Source: Streptacidiphilus albus JL83
GTDB taxonomy: Bacteria; Actinomycetota; Actinomycetes; Streptomycetales; Streptomycetaceae
Length of the DNA: 64,000 nucleotides
Assembly: GCF_000744705.1 (NCBI RefSeq)
Contig: NZ_JQML01000001.1
Location: 5,032,017-5,096,016 of the forward strand
Direction: 5' to 3'
Shown here piece by piece: positions 7,388-15,305 of the stretch. Position numbers and translations under genes: made by a program. The notes beneath the pieces were generated by a model. It saw nothing but the letters and a program-made list of their open reading frames with translations. It did no database searches and was not told where the DNA came from. Positions within the stretch are counted from its first letter, which is position 1; each line of letters opens with the position of its first letter.

Positions 7388-7475
7388 GTGCTAGGTACTA
7401 GATGCCAGCTCAGGGCAGCGATTTGCCGCTAGGAGAGGTGCTAGACCTAGCAGGGGGAGCCGCTAGGCCTAGCAC
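7388..7475. promoter_or_regulatory. CTAG-rich operator cluster
   Basis: Seven CTAG tetramers occur between 7391 and 7472, including the perfect palindrome GCTAGGCCTAGC (7461-7472) and the near-palindrome GCTAGACCTAGC (7440-7451). CTAG is very rare in the surrounding DNA. The cluster lies between the tra stop and the next leftward gene, where a promoter for the downstream AICE genes would sit. A second CTAG palindrome controls the GntR gene at 20638, so that regulator is the obvious candidate ligand. Confidence 0.65.
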
Positions 7476-7484
7476 CGAAAGCGG

Positions 7485-9698
7485 TCAGTCGCCGGAGCGC
7501 TTCTGGATACGCTCCGCAATCACCTTGGTCACGTCAGCACGAGCGATTCCGCGCCGCGTGGTGCCCTTGCCTCCGCCGGCGGGAGTGCCCCAGACGTCCT
7601 GGGCGCTGATGCCGTGCGGCTTGAGGTTGGTGGTGACGGTCTCGCTCTTCCAGCCCGTGTAGATCTCGGGACGCAGGTCGGCGAGGCGCGCGGCGACCTT
7701 CTCGTTCCAGACCTTCTCCTCATCCACGGGAACCACCGCGAGGATGTCGGCGAGAAGGTCGTAGACCGGCGCGGAGTCCGCAGCGGGGGCCTGGCCAGCG
7801 GCGTGGCCAGTGATGTTGCCGTACTCCTCGCGCACCTTGCGGGCCCGGGCGACGACCTGTTCGGCAGCCGGGCCGTCGATGAACGCAGAGCACACGATGC
7901 GCGGGTCGTCGCCCTCGCCGGCCATCCACGCGATGCCCTTGTCTGAGCGGGAGAACATCGTCGCCCGGTACCCGGCCTTGTACATCGAGGTGCCCAAGAC
8001 CATGTCGTTGGCGATGTTGCCCATGACCTTCAGGGCGAACCGCAGCACGGCATTGGCGTTGATGCCGGGCGGCAAGGACTTGGCGTCCGGGCGCTGGGTG
8101 CCGAACATCGCCATGATGCCCAGCGCCGGACCGCGCTTGGTCAGGTCGGTGCAGATGTCTTCGATCTCCGCCCCGTACTCGGAGTGCTCGAAGGGCACCT
8201 GGCACTCGTCGAACGCGGCCACGATCGGGTGCAGACCGTACTTCTTGTCGCTGGCCAGGGCCGGGGTCACCTTGTTCTCCGGGCAGATCGCCCGGGGCAA
8301 GGTCCGGATCAGCTTGGCGCGCCTGCGCATCTCCTGGCGCAGTTCGCGCAGCGAGGCAACGACGTACTCCATGTCCTCGTCCTCGTCACCCGAGCGGTAG
8401 CGGTGGCAGACCGGCTCCAGCGGACCCAGATCGCCGGTGCCCTTGAACTCGAACGCGTACAGCTCGGCGCGCGGGTCCAGGGCCGCGATCAGCATCAACA
8501 GCCGCATCAGGAACGTCTTGCCCATACGCGGAATGGAGCCGACCACCACCGAGGCGAACATCAAGGTGACCTCAACAGGCCGCATGCGCTGGTCGTTGCC
8601 GAACACCACGGGCTTGAACAGGTCCACCGTGCCGGACTTGAGCAGCGGCCAGGCAGGCTTCTTGGTCTCGTTCATGGGCCGGTCGCCCACCCAAAGGATC
8701 AGCGCGCCCTCGTGGGAGTCAGGGTTAGGGCTGGGCCACACACACGCCAGCTTGCGGCGCAGCCCGGACGCCAGGGCCTTGCGCTTCTCCATCACGTCTT
8801 CCGGCGTGACGCCGTAGGGCAGGTCCACCTCCGCGCGGTAGCCAGGACCGTCACGGGTGATCTCGGAGGTGAACTTGATGCCCTCCCCGCCCTTGGCCAG
8901 CGCCTTGTTGATCTTGTCGTTGCCGATCGAACCCAGCGCCCGCAGCACGATCGAGGTGGTCAGCTTCTCCAACTCGGTCTTGACCACCGCCGGGCCGATG
9001 ATGGGCTTGTCCGGGCGCTGGCCGGCGAAGCCCAGCGCCAGCACCGCAGCCCCCGCCAGGGCCAGCAGGTAGTGAGGAGCCAGGACGTACATGGACAGGG
9101 CCAAGCCCAGGCCGAACACCGAGGCGACCGTGGCGACCAGCGAGCGCCAACGCACATGCCGGTCCCGTGCCCGGGTCAGCGTCATGTACTCGGATGCGTT
9201 GTCCGAGGCCACCGCCGAGGCGCGCAGCGGGGCCATGTCCAAGTCCCACACCCACCGGTTCATGGCCTTCATGAACCGGCCGGCGCCGATCGGGGCGGTG
9301 CCAGCCAGGCGGGCGGCGTAGTAGGGGGTCCGGACGCAGTGGAACGCGCACGCGTAACCGGCGTTCATTCCGGCCCGGGTCAGCGCGCTGGTCAGGTCGG
9401 CCTTGCTGCGGACCCAGGCAGGGACGATCGGACGGCGCTTGACCTCGGTGATACCGGGTCCGGGCAGGTCCGGCGGGTCCGCCGGAACCGAGACGGGCGG
9501 GGCGTCCTCAGGGTCCTCGAAGTCCCCCGCGACCCGCCCCGAGCCGTCCGCCGGGGGCGCGGCCGCCGGAGCGGCGGCGGGTCCGGCGGTCTCGGCCTTG
9601 GCGTCCACGCCGGCGGTGACCGGGGCGGGGGTGTTCATGTCGGCTTCCAGGCGCGCGAACAGCTCGCGCTCCGGGTCGCCCTCACTCGGGTGGTTCAC
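7485..9698 (-). CDS. tra: FtsK/SpoIIIE-like conjugal DNA translocase (Tra)
   Basis: A 737-aa single-protein conjugation motor of the TraSA/TraB type that would pump double-stranded element DNA between hyphae. The N-terminal 100 residues are Pro/Ala-rich and acidic. A membrane region lies at about 175-220 (VATVASVFGLGLALSMYVLA and a second helix). The ATPase follows with Walker A GSIPRMGKT (about 389-397) and Walker B IVAAFDECQ (about 490-498). The C-terminal 70 residues probably hold the winged helix that reads repeats on the element. GTG at 9698 is used because AAGGAACC precedes it. Its leader contains hairpin III. Confidence 0.93.
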   Translation of the reverse strand: MNHPSEGDPERELFARLEADMNTPAPVTAGVDAKAETAGPAAAPAAAPPADGSGRVAGDFEDPEDAPPVSVPADPPDLPGPGITEVKRRPIVPAWVRSKADLTSALTRAGMNAGYACAFHCVRTPYYAARLAGTAPIGAGRFMKAMNRWVWDLDMAPLRASAVASDNASEYMTLTRARDRHVRWRSLVATVASVFGLGLALSMYVLAPHYLLALAGAAVLALGFAGQRPDKPIIGPAVVKTELEKLTTSIVLRALGSIGNDKINKALAKGGEGIKFTSEITRDGPGYRAEVDLPYGVTPEDVMEKRKALASGLRRKLACVWPSPNPDSHEGALILWVGDRPMNETKKPAWPLLKSGTVDLFKPVVFGNDQRMRPVEVTLMFASVVVGSIPRMGKTFLMRLLMLIAALDPRAELYAFEFKGTGDLGPLEPVCHRYRSGDEDEDMEYVVASLRELRQEMRRRAKLIRTLPRAICPENKVTPALASDKKYGLHPIVAAFDECQVPFEHSEYGAEIEDICTDLTKRGPALGIMAMFGTQRPDAKSLPPGINANAVLRFALKVMGNIANDMVLGTSMYKAGYRATMFSRSDKGIAWMAGEGDDPRIVCSAFIDGPAAEQVVARARKVREEYGNITGHAAGQAPAADSAPVYDLLADILAVVPVDEEKVWNEKVAARLADLRPEIYTGWKSETVTTNLKPHGISAQDVWGTPAGGGKGTTRRGIARADVTKVIAERIQKRSGD

Positions 9699-9768
9699 TG
9701 GTGGTTCCTTCCGATGCTGGGAGGGACCGGGGCACGTCGTTGCTGTCCAGGCGTGGGACGTGCCCCGG
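9699..9768 (-). promoter_or_regulatory. Structured 5' leader element III (tra)
   Basis: CCGGGGCACGT (9727-9737) pairs with ACGTGCCCCGG (9758-9768) around a 20-base loop. The stem-loop sits about 30 bases before the tra start. Loop length, GGGGC stem foot and distance match leaders I and II, but the loop sequence is different. It may be a diverged member of the same element or an independent hairpin. Confidence 0.5.
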
Positions 9769-9858
9769 GTCATGTGCAGGAGAAGGCGCTGTTCTTGAGG
9801 AGCTCGGGGCTCAGCGGCCCTCGGAGTCGGCGAGTGCCTCGAATTTGTCGGCGGTTCG

Positions 9859-10191
9859 TCAGGCGGCGATCGGGGCGGGTTCGGCCGACTCAACGGGCAG
9901 CGGCATGTAGCCGACGAGCAGCAGGCGGATGCCGTCGTAGTCGCGGGTGATCTCGATGGTGTGGAAGGTGTCGTAGGGCTCGCCGGCGGCGGTCTGCGGG
10001 TCCATGGCCAGGGCTTCGCGCCACTGTTCGAACGCGGCCGGGTCGTGGGCGTTGACCCTGAGGTTCGGCCCCACCGGGTAGGCGGTGATGTCGAAGCCGA
10101 CGGCGGGCAGGTCGGGGAACCGGGTGACCAGGGCGAGCAGGATGCGGGCAGCGGCAGTCTGCGTGGCGGCGCTGGGGGCGTGGTTGCTCAT
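9859..10191 (-). CDS. AICE hypothetical protein (110 aa)
   Basis: A soluble protein with alternating beta-like stretches (AVGFDITAYPVGPNLRVNAH, DTFHTIEITRDYDGIRLLLV). No catalytic motif is seen. ATG at 10191 follows GGAAGGAAC. It lies between the DUF2637 gene and tra, where small conserved AICE proteins of unknown function are usual. Confidence 0.7.
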   Translation of the reverse strand: MSNHAPSAATQTAAARILLALVTRFPDLPAVGFDITAYPVGPNLRVNAHDPAAFEQWREALAMDPQTAAGEPYDTFHTIEITRDYDGIRLLLVGYMPLPVESAEPAPIAA

Positions 10192-10211
10192 AGCGGGGTG
10201 TTCCTTCCGGT

Positions 10212-11213
10212 TCAGCGGGTGGTGGCGGGCACGGGCGTGCCCTCGGTGAGGTCGGGGACGGCGTGGAGTTCGGGGCGGGTCTCGCGTGCTTCCTGGTAGC
10301 GGGCGGCGATCCATCCGGCCGACCAGCCGGTCAGCTCCACCGCCCGTCGTTGCGGCAGGCCAGCAGCGATCGCAACGTGCACGGTTTGCCGAGCGTCTGC
10401 CTCCGGCACCTTCTCGCTCACCGCAGGGGCGATCAGTAGTTCCTGGCGCAGTTGCTCGGCCACCTGCCGGAAGCGCTGTTCGGCGGCGGCCCGCTCGGCG
10501 CGCTCACGCTCGCTCGCCTCACGTTCACGGTGCTCACGCTCACGAGACTCGTGCTCACGGCGCTCCCGCTCGGCCCGCTCGGCAGCCTCCCGGCGAGCCT
10601 GCTCTTCGCGCTCCTCGCGCCGCAGCCGTGCTTCGTGCTCACGCTGCTCGTGCGCCAGTCGGGCTTCGTGCTCACGGCGCTCACGCTCCCGCTGCTCCGC
10701 CACGTCCCGCTCGGCCTGGCGCGCCTCGCGGGCCATCCGATCGCGCTCCTCGGCCTGGCGTTGGCGCTCCGCCCGCTCCGCGCGCTCAGCAGCCTGGCGC
10801 GCCTCAAGCGCCCTGCCGATCGCCCTGCGGTAAGCCAGTGAGGCTTCCGAGGTGACGATCAGCAGAAGGGGCGCGACGGCGTGCACGGCCACGCCCACCG
10901 GGTCCCGGTTCAGCGCGGACAGGGCGGTGTTGAGCAGCACGGTCATGATGCCGGTCATCCACCGCAGGGCGGCGGGCCACCGGCCCCCGTTCGCGTCCAA
11001 GCGGGCAAGGGTGCTGTCCATCCGGACCACGATGACCACCGCCGCATCGACCACCAGCGGCAGGATCGGGGCCGTCCAGTGCCATCCCACTGGACTATGA
11101 CCGGCCATCAGCGGAGTGACCGTGAGCACGCTGTAGAGCACCGCGCCTGCGGTGATCGCCCACGTCCCCACATTCAACGCCAGCTCGGCCCGGCGTACCT
11201 GATCCGGGCTCAT
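10212..11213 (-). CDS. DUF2637 membrane protein with long coiled coil (spread protein)
   Basis: The N-terminal DUF2637 region has about four membrane helices (WAITAGAVLYSVLTVTPL; PILPLVVDAAVVIVV; GIMTVLLNTALSAL; VGVAVHAVAPLLLIV). A highly charged Glu/Arg coiled coil of about 130 residues follows (RERERREHEARLAHEQ-type repeats). The C-terminal 60 residues (AGLPQRRAVELTGWSAGWIAARYQ) form a helix-turn-helix-like domain. Such proteins are encoded next to tra in AICEs and are linked to plasmid spreading. The start is uncertain: ATG 11213 or GTG 11225; a 10-bp hairpin covers this region. Confidence 0.85.
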   Translation of the reverse strand: MSPDQVRRAELALNVGTWAITAGAVLYSVLTVTPLMAGHSPVGWHWTAPILPLVVDAAVVIVVRMDSTLARLDANGGRWPAALRWMTGIMTVLLNTALSALNRDPVGVAVHAVAPLLLIVTSEASLAYRRAIGRALEARQAAERAERAERQRQAEERDRMAREARQAERDVAEQRERERREHEARLAHEQREHEARLRREEREEQARREAAERAERERREHESREREHREREASERERAERAAAEQRFRQVAEQLRQELLIAPAVSEKVPEADARQTVHVAIAAGLPQRRAVELTGWSAGWIAARYQEARETRPELHAVPDLTEGTPVPATTR

Positions 11214-11219
11214 CGTCGC

Positions 11220-11253
11220 GCTCACGACACCCACCATCCGCCCTGTCGTGAGC
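11220..11253 (-). promoter_or_regulatory. Hairpin at the start of the DUF2637 gene
   Basis: GCTCACGACA (11220-11229) pairs perfectly with TGTCGTGAGC (11244-11253) with a 14-base loop. In the mRNA it ends 6 bases before ATG 11213 and buries the alternative GTG 11225 and the GGTGGG purine stretch. It could be an operator or a translation-limiting hairpin. Confidence 0.45.
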
Positions 11254-11337
11254 GGGCCGTGAGCGTGGTGAGCACGGCAGCCGTCCCCAGAAACGGCAGG
11301 GCCTTCGGCAGTGCCGCTTCGAGGCGGCTCCGGACAC

Positions 11338-11631
11338 TCACGCGGCTTCGCCCCAGACCGCACGCCGGATGATGCTGCGCTGGATCAACGGCGTGGCGTT
11401 CAACAGGACCGCGACGTAGGCGGCCAGCTCGGGCGCCTCGGTCTCCAGGTCTGCCAGGACCCCGCGCGCCGCCTCCTGGCGGACGGCACGGGCCTTGGCG
11501 TTCTCCCCCGGTGTGCCGAGGAACAGCTCCTGCAGGAACTCCGGGAGCTGCTCATCGGCGTCGAAGCCGAGGGCCAGCTCCTCGAACTCGGAGGCACTGA
11601 TGGCCTCCTGCTGTCCGATGTACGTACGCAT
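11338..11631 (-). CDS. AICE hypothetical protein (97 aa)
   Basis: An acidic, helical protein (SEFEELALGFDADEQLPEFL) with a less charged C-terminal part (YVAVLLNATPLIQRSIIRRAV). No family recognised. ATG 11631 is preceded by CAGGAGAG. It is one of the two genes with the conserved structured leader, which implies shared control with the prim-pol gene. Its 3' end lies upstream of the DUF2637 start, so the two are probably co-transcribed. Confidence 0.72.
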   Translation of the reverse strand: MRTYIGQQEAISASEFEELALGFDADEQLPEFLQELFLGTPGENAKARAVRQEAARGVLADLETEAPELAAYVAVLLNATPLIQRSIIRRAVWGEAA

Positions 11632-11712
11632 ATGGAACTCTCCTGATGCCTGGAACGGGATGGGAGGAGGCGCCAGGGGTGGCGAGCCTCGTTGACCCGT
11701 CGACCGCCACCC
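11632..11712 (-). promoter_or_regulatory. Structured 5' leader element II (97-aa gene)
   Basis: GGGTGGCG (11677-11684) pairs with CGCCACCC (11705-11712) around a 20-base loop that matches leader I in 19 of 20 bases. Compared with leader I, a C-G pair is replaced by T-A and an A-T pair by G-C, so the stem is kept while the sequence changes. The stretch between hairpin and start (CTCCCATCCCG, TTCCAGG, CAGGAG) is also shared. Confidence 0.65.
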
Positions 11713-11728
11713 GCAGCGTGTGCCGTAC

Positions 11729-12103
11729 TCAGACGCGGATGCGCCGCGGCCCGGTGATGCGGAGCCACAGGCGATAGATCGCCATCACGGCCGTGTAGGA
11801 GCCGACGCCGACCAGGACAGTCGGCACCAAGGCACCGTTAGCGCCCGCCTCGGCCACGCTGCTGAACAGAGCCGTAGCCGTAGCCGTGATGACGGCGGCT
11901 CCGGTCGCCAGGCTCCGGCCGGCCGTCGTCGCCTTCGACGACCGGGCCACGATCTCCAGGTCGTACGGCATCACCTGGCGCAGGCCCTCGCCGGAGAGCC
12001 GCAGGACGACGCAGCTGCCGTTCGCGTTGTTGATGACGCCGGCAACCATGCCGAGCGTCATGTCAGTGCGGTCATAGACCGCGTCCCCGATCGCGAGTCG
12101 CAT
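11729..12103 (-). CDS. AICE membrane protein (124 aa)
   Basis: The N-terminal 60 residues look like a small beta-rich domain (GDAVYDRTDMTLGMVAGVIN; GSCVVLRLSGEGLRQVMPYD), similar in feel to short nucleic-acid or chaperone-like folds. Two membrane helices follow (SLATGAAVITATATALFSSV and VPTVLVGVGSYTAVMAIYRL) and a basic tail. ATG 12103 follows AAGGGGG. It is the first leftward gene, divergent from the GntR gene at 12305, with the 15-bp operator palindrome in between. Function unknown. Confidence 0.75.
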   Translation of the reverse strand: MRLAIGDAVYDRTDMTLGMVAGVINNANGSCVVLRLSGEGLRQVMPYDLEIVARSSKATTAGRSLATGAAVITATATALFSSVAEAGANGALVPTVLVGVGSYTAVMAIYRLWLRITGPRRIRV

Positions 12104-12172
12104 CGGTTCCCCCTTCAGGACTAGAGGCAGGCCGAAGACGGCGGCAGAGCCGACCCTCAGCACTCGACTTTT

Positions 12173-12258
12173 CCTAAAGAGGACTTGTCCTCAAGTCCTC
12201 TTTAGGAGTTGCCAAGACTATGACGTAGCCCACGCCCACTCGTCAAGACCTCTTAAGG
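12173..12258. promoter_or_regulatory. GntR operator: perfect 15-bp inverted repeat plus half-site
   Basis: CCTAAAGAGGACTTG (12173-12187) and CAAGTCCTCTTTAGG (12192-12206) are perfect reverse complements four bases apart. A third, imperfect copy of the right arm, CAAGACCTCTTAAGG, lies at 12244-12258 near the GntR start. The DNA is AT-richer than its surroundings. This is a typical autoregulated divergent control region for the GntR gene and the leftward AICE genes. Confidence 0.75.
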
Positions 12259-12304
12259 ACTCGTATGCTGGGTGTCGCAACACGACTAGGACAGGTGATC
12301 AGCG

Positions 12305-13090
12305 ATGGCGGTCTACGAGCGGATCGCGGAAGACCTACGTGGACCCATTCGCGCAGGTGAGATGAAGCCGGGAGACCGGCTTCCTACGGAGACAGCTCTC
12401 GCCACGCGGTACGGGAAGAGCGTTCCGACCATCCGTCAGGCCCTCGGGCTGTTGCAGGCCGAGGGCCTGATCGAGAAGATCCACGGTCGCGGCAACTTCG
12501 TGCGTCGGCCTCGCAAGCTTGTTCAGCGCAGCAACCTGCGACACCAGTGGGAGAAGGACCGTGCCCGGCAACCCGACGATATTCGGGCACGCACCGGGGC
12601 GACGGAGCACGACACCGGCCTGCAGGTGGACGATCTCCTGTTCTTCGCCAAGTACCAGGAGATACGGGCGAACAGTGATCTTGCCGCCGCCTTCGGCGTA
12701 GACGAGGGAACTCCGCTGCTTGAGCGCATCTACCGAACGCGCTACCGGATCGAGGACGCGCCATTCAGCCTCGTCCACTCCTACATCGTCAGTGACCTGA
12801 TCGCCGGGAATCCCGATCTCTCTGACGAGACGAAGGAGCCATGGCCGGGCGGTACGCAGAACCAGCTCTTCACCGTAGGCATCGAACTCTCCCGGATCGA
12901 GGAGCGCATCACGGCCAGGCCGGCGAGCGCCGAGGAGGCTGAAGAACTCGCTCTGCCACCTGGCACATCGGTCATCCTCCTCCGCAAGACCTCGTTCGAC
13001 ACCACCGGACGTCCGGTGGAGATCTCCGACGTCACCAACCCCGGCGACCGTACGGAAATGCTCTTCACCACTCACTTGGAAAGGTGGTGA
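12305..13090 (+). CDS. GntR/HutC-family transcriptional regulator
   Basis: A 261-aa regulator with an N-terminal winged helix (ERIAEDLRGPIRAGEMKPGD; TIRQALGLLQAEGLIEKIHG; GRGNFVRRP) and a UTRA ligand-binding domain over about 85-255. The family usually represses its own promoter and is relieved by a small effector. The operator palindrome lies about 100-130 bases upstream with a half-site nearer. The stop overlaps the glycosyltransferase start, so repressor and glycan genes are probably one operon. In AICEs such proteins (KorSA type) keep transfer genes silent; that it does so here is inferred. Confidence 0.9.
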   Translation: MAVYERIAEDLRGPIRAGEMKPGDRLPTETALATRYGKSVPTIRQALGLLQAEGLIEKIHGRGNFVRRPRKLVQRSNLRHQWEKDRARQPDDIRARTGATEHDTGLQVDDLLFFAKYQEIRANSDLAAAFGVDEGTPLLERIYRTRYRIEDAPFSLVHSYIVSDLIAGNPDLSDETKEPWPGGTQNQLFTVGIELSRIEERITARPASAEEAEELALPPGTSVILLRKTSFDTTGRPVEISDVTNPGDRTEMLFTTHLERW

Positions 13091-13854
13091 GTGCCTTGCG
13101 GCGCATCATCATCATTACGGCCGTCCACCCGCCGTCGGCGCAGTTCCTGCCGGATGCGTACAAGTCGATCTGCGACCAGGAGCTCCCTGAAGGCTGGGAG
13201 TGGCGCTGGGTCATCCAAGAGGACGGCTTCTCCGACGACGTCGCTCCCCATGTGCCCGATGACGAGCGGATCAGCTTCCAGCAGGGGCGCCCTGGCGGTC
13301 CCGGCGTGGCCCGCACGATGGCCCTGGCCCGCGCCGCCGACGCCGAAATCATCAAGGTCTTGGACGCCGACGACGTGCTGCCGGCTGGTGCCCTGGCGCG
13401 CGACCTGGCGGCGCTCACCGCAGACCCAAGCATCGGCTGGGCGACCTCTCGGGTCTTGGACCTGCTGCCCGACGGGTCGACTCAGGGCTTCGATGGCGAC
13501 CCGGCCCCGGGGCCTATCGAGCGCGGGACGGTGATGGAGTTCTGGAAGGCCAACAGCTTCCGCGCCTCGGTTCACCCGGCGACGCTCTGCATCCGCTATG
13601 ACCTCCTGCTCGCCCTGGGCGGCTGGATGGCCCTCCCCGCCAGCGAGGACACCGGTCTCCTGCTCGCCCTCAACACGGTGAGCCGTGGGTGGTTCAACGG
13701 CGAGGTGGGTCTCCACTACCGCAAGTGGCCTGGCCAGGCGACCGCCCAGCCGACACACACCGCTGCCATTGAACGCGACGCGCGCATGGCCATCGTGGAG
13801 GCCCGCGCCCGCGCGCTGGACTGGTTCCGTTGGCGCTACCCGGCGGAGGACTGA
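13084..13854 (+). CDS. Family 2 glycosyltransferase
   Basis: A 256-aa GT-A fold enzyme. The N-terminus IIIITAVHPPSAQFLP is the nucleotide-sugar binding strand. DADD (94-97) in KVLDADDVLPAG is the metal-binding DxD motif, and FRASVHPATLCIRYDLLLAL and PASEDTGLLL are typical of the acceptor half. No membrane helix. Several GTG starts overlap the GntR stop (13084, 13087). The FkbM gene follows 4 bases later. Sugar and acceptor are unknown; with a methyltransferase partner, decoration of a surface or secreted glycan is plausible. Confidence 0.85.
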   Translation: MVSALRRIIIITAVHPPSAQFLPDAYKSICDQELPEGWEWRWVIQEDGFSDDVAPHVPDDERISFQQGRPGGPGVARTMALARAADAEIIKVLDADDVLPAGALARDLAALTADPSIGWATSRVLDLLPDGSTQGFDGDPAPGPIERGTVMEFWKANSFRASVHPATLCIRYDLLLALGGWMALPASEDTGLLLALNTVSRGWFNGEVGLHYRKWPGQATAQPTHTAAIERDARMAIVEARARALDWFRWRYPAED

Positions 13855-13858
13855 GGAG

Positions 13859-14782
13859 TTGAACCGCTTCGTTCCGGAGGCCCTGGCCACCCTTGGCCGG
13901 TCCTACGTCAGGTACGCCCCTGGAACGCTGGGGAAGGGGTGGGTTGTCGAGAAGCACCTGAATTCCTGGCTTCGCGACAACCCACGAAGGCGAGTCGTCC
14001 GCACCACGTTCGGCGCCAGGTTCGCCGTCGACACCCGGGACCTCATACAGCGGTACATCTACCTGTTCGGCGTCTGGGAGCCGCATCTGACGCACTGGAT
14101 TCAGCGTCGGATCCGCCCCGGAGACACCTTCATCGACGTCGGCGCCAACATCGGATACGACACCATCCTTGCCGCCGGCCTCGTCGGGCCGGCGGGCAGG
14201 GTGGTGTCGATCGAGGCATCCCCGACTTTCCACCGCTGGGTCGAGAAGCACATCCAGTTGAACGGGCTCGGCAACGTGAGGACGGTCAACGCCGCAGTCT
14301 CCGACAAGAACCAACTGCTGACGTTCATCCTGGCTAGCTCTCACAACATGGGTGCCAACAGCATCGTGCCCTACGACGGTCCTGCTGAGAGCACCTTCAA
14401 GATCGGCGCTCTGCCGCTGCCCGAGTTGCTGACCGATGCAGAGGTGGCCAAGGCCCGAATCATCAAGATCGACGTAGAGGGTGCCGAAGGCGCGGTAGTT
14501 CGCGGACTCGCCCCTGTCCTTCGACTGCTACCGCCATCGGCGGAGATCGCCATCGAGGTAACCCCCGAGCGCATGGCCATGCTCGGGGATTCCATCGACG
14601 ACCTCATGGAAACCATGGGCTCGTACGGCTTCCATGCCTACCGCATCACCAACGACTACACGGTAGCCAGCTATCCAAGCGCGGTCAGACAGCCCATGAG
14701 CACCGTGACCCGCTGGAACAAGGCGATCCGCGAGGGGACTGATCTGATCTTCTCCCGAGTGGATGCCGAGACCCTGCAGTAG
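13859..14782 (+). CDS. FkbM-family methyltransferase
   Basis: A 307-aa SAM-dependent methyltransferase. Motif I is FIDVGANIGYDT (about 91-102). SIEASPTFHRWVEKH is the acidic post-I loop, and IIKIDVEGAEGAVVRGL (about 200-215) is the signature of the FkbM family, which O-methylates sugars and other hydroxyls. The likely start is TTG 13859, with GGAGG about 10 bases upstream; no ATG or GTG fits before the conserved part. It is cotranscribed with the glycosyltransferase, so methylation of the transferred sugar is a fair guess. Confidence 0.85.
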   Translation: MNRFVPEALATLGRSYVRYAPGTLGKGWVVEKHLNSWLRDNPRRRVVRTTFGARFAVDTRDLIQRYIYLFGVWEPHLTHWIQRRIRPGDTFIDVGANIGYDTILAAGLVGPAGRVVSIEASPTFHRWVEKHIQLNGLGNVRTVNAAVSDKNQLLTFILASSHNMGANSIVPYDGPAESTFKIGALPLPELLTDAEVAKARIIKIDVEGAEGAVVRGLAPVLRLLPPSAEIAIEVTPERMAMLGDSIDDLMETMGSYGFHAYRITNDYTVASYPSAVRQPMSTVTRWNKAIREGTDLIFSRVDAETLQ

Positions 14783-14906
14783 CGCCCCATGTTCGAGCCG
14801 ACCACCTTGATGCCCCAGCCGATGGCCCAGGGCCTAGCTCGGCTCCATTACTCTCCCCAGAAGAGGAACTGGTGTCTGGAGGAATCACGAGCGTCTCTTC
14901 GCCCGC

Positions 14907-15305
14907 TCACTTCCTGGGCTTCCACTCCCCGAGTGGGGCCAGCACCGGCCACAGCGTCAGCTGAAACACCCACAGGAACGCCATCAGCAGTGCGAACGCC
15001 GCCGGGCGCTCCCTGCGGACCCTCGACAGCCCCGGAGTCCCCTCCATCGTCAGGTTGGCCAACCCAACGGGCCAGTAGGCCCAGTAGTCGTCCTCGCGGA
15101 TCTTCCCCCGCACGGACATCAACGCCAGCCCCACCCCGTAGAAGCAGGCCGCGCACACCAACATCGTCAATGACATTCCGGTCCAATCAGGCTGGTTGAG
15201 GAAGCCGCCCCACGCCTGCACCCACCGCACGCCGCGCAGACCCGGCACGGTGCAGCAGTCACAGGACAGGGCGTCGTGCGGATGATCACTACGGAAAGCC
15301 GTCAC
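14907..15305 (-). CDS. Small membrane protein (132 aa)
   Basis: The N-terminal part carries a DCCTVPG Cys pair and Trp-rich segments. Three hydrophobic helices follow (MSLTMLVCAACFYGVGLALM; YWAYWPVGLANLTM; FALLMAFLWVFQLTLWPVLA). GTG 15305 overlaps the stop of the upstream gene by 4 bases. It is the last gene of a leftward operon that starts with a GntR gene (now interrupted). Function unknown. Confidence 0.65.
   Translation of the reverse strand: MTAFRSDHPHDALSCDCCTVPGLRGVRWVQAWGGFLNQPDWTGMSLTMLVCAACFYGVGLALMSVRGKIREDDYWAYWPVGLANLTMEGTPGLSRVRRERPAAFALLMAFLWVFQLTLWPVLAPLGEWKPRK

Noticed and set aside
8184-9950. Long rightward frame (588 codons) opposite tra
   Set aside because: It is a high-GC mirror frame of the clearly coding tra gene, rich in Arg/Gly/Gln without motifs or a ribosome binding site.
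10433-10807. DNA repeat array
   Set aside because: The repetitiveness comes from Glu/Arg codons of the coiled coil in the DUF2637 protein; no independent repeat unit.
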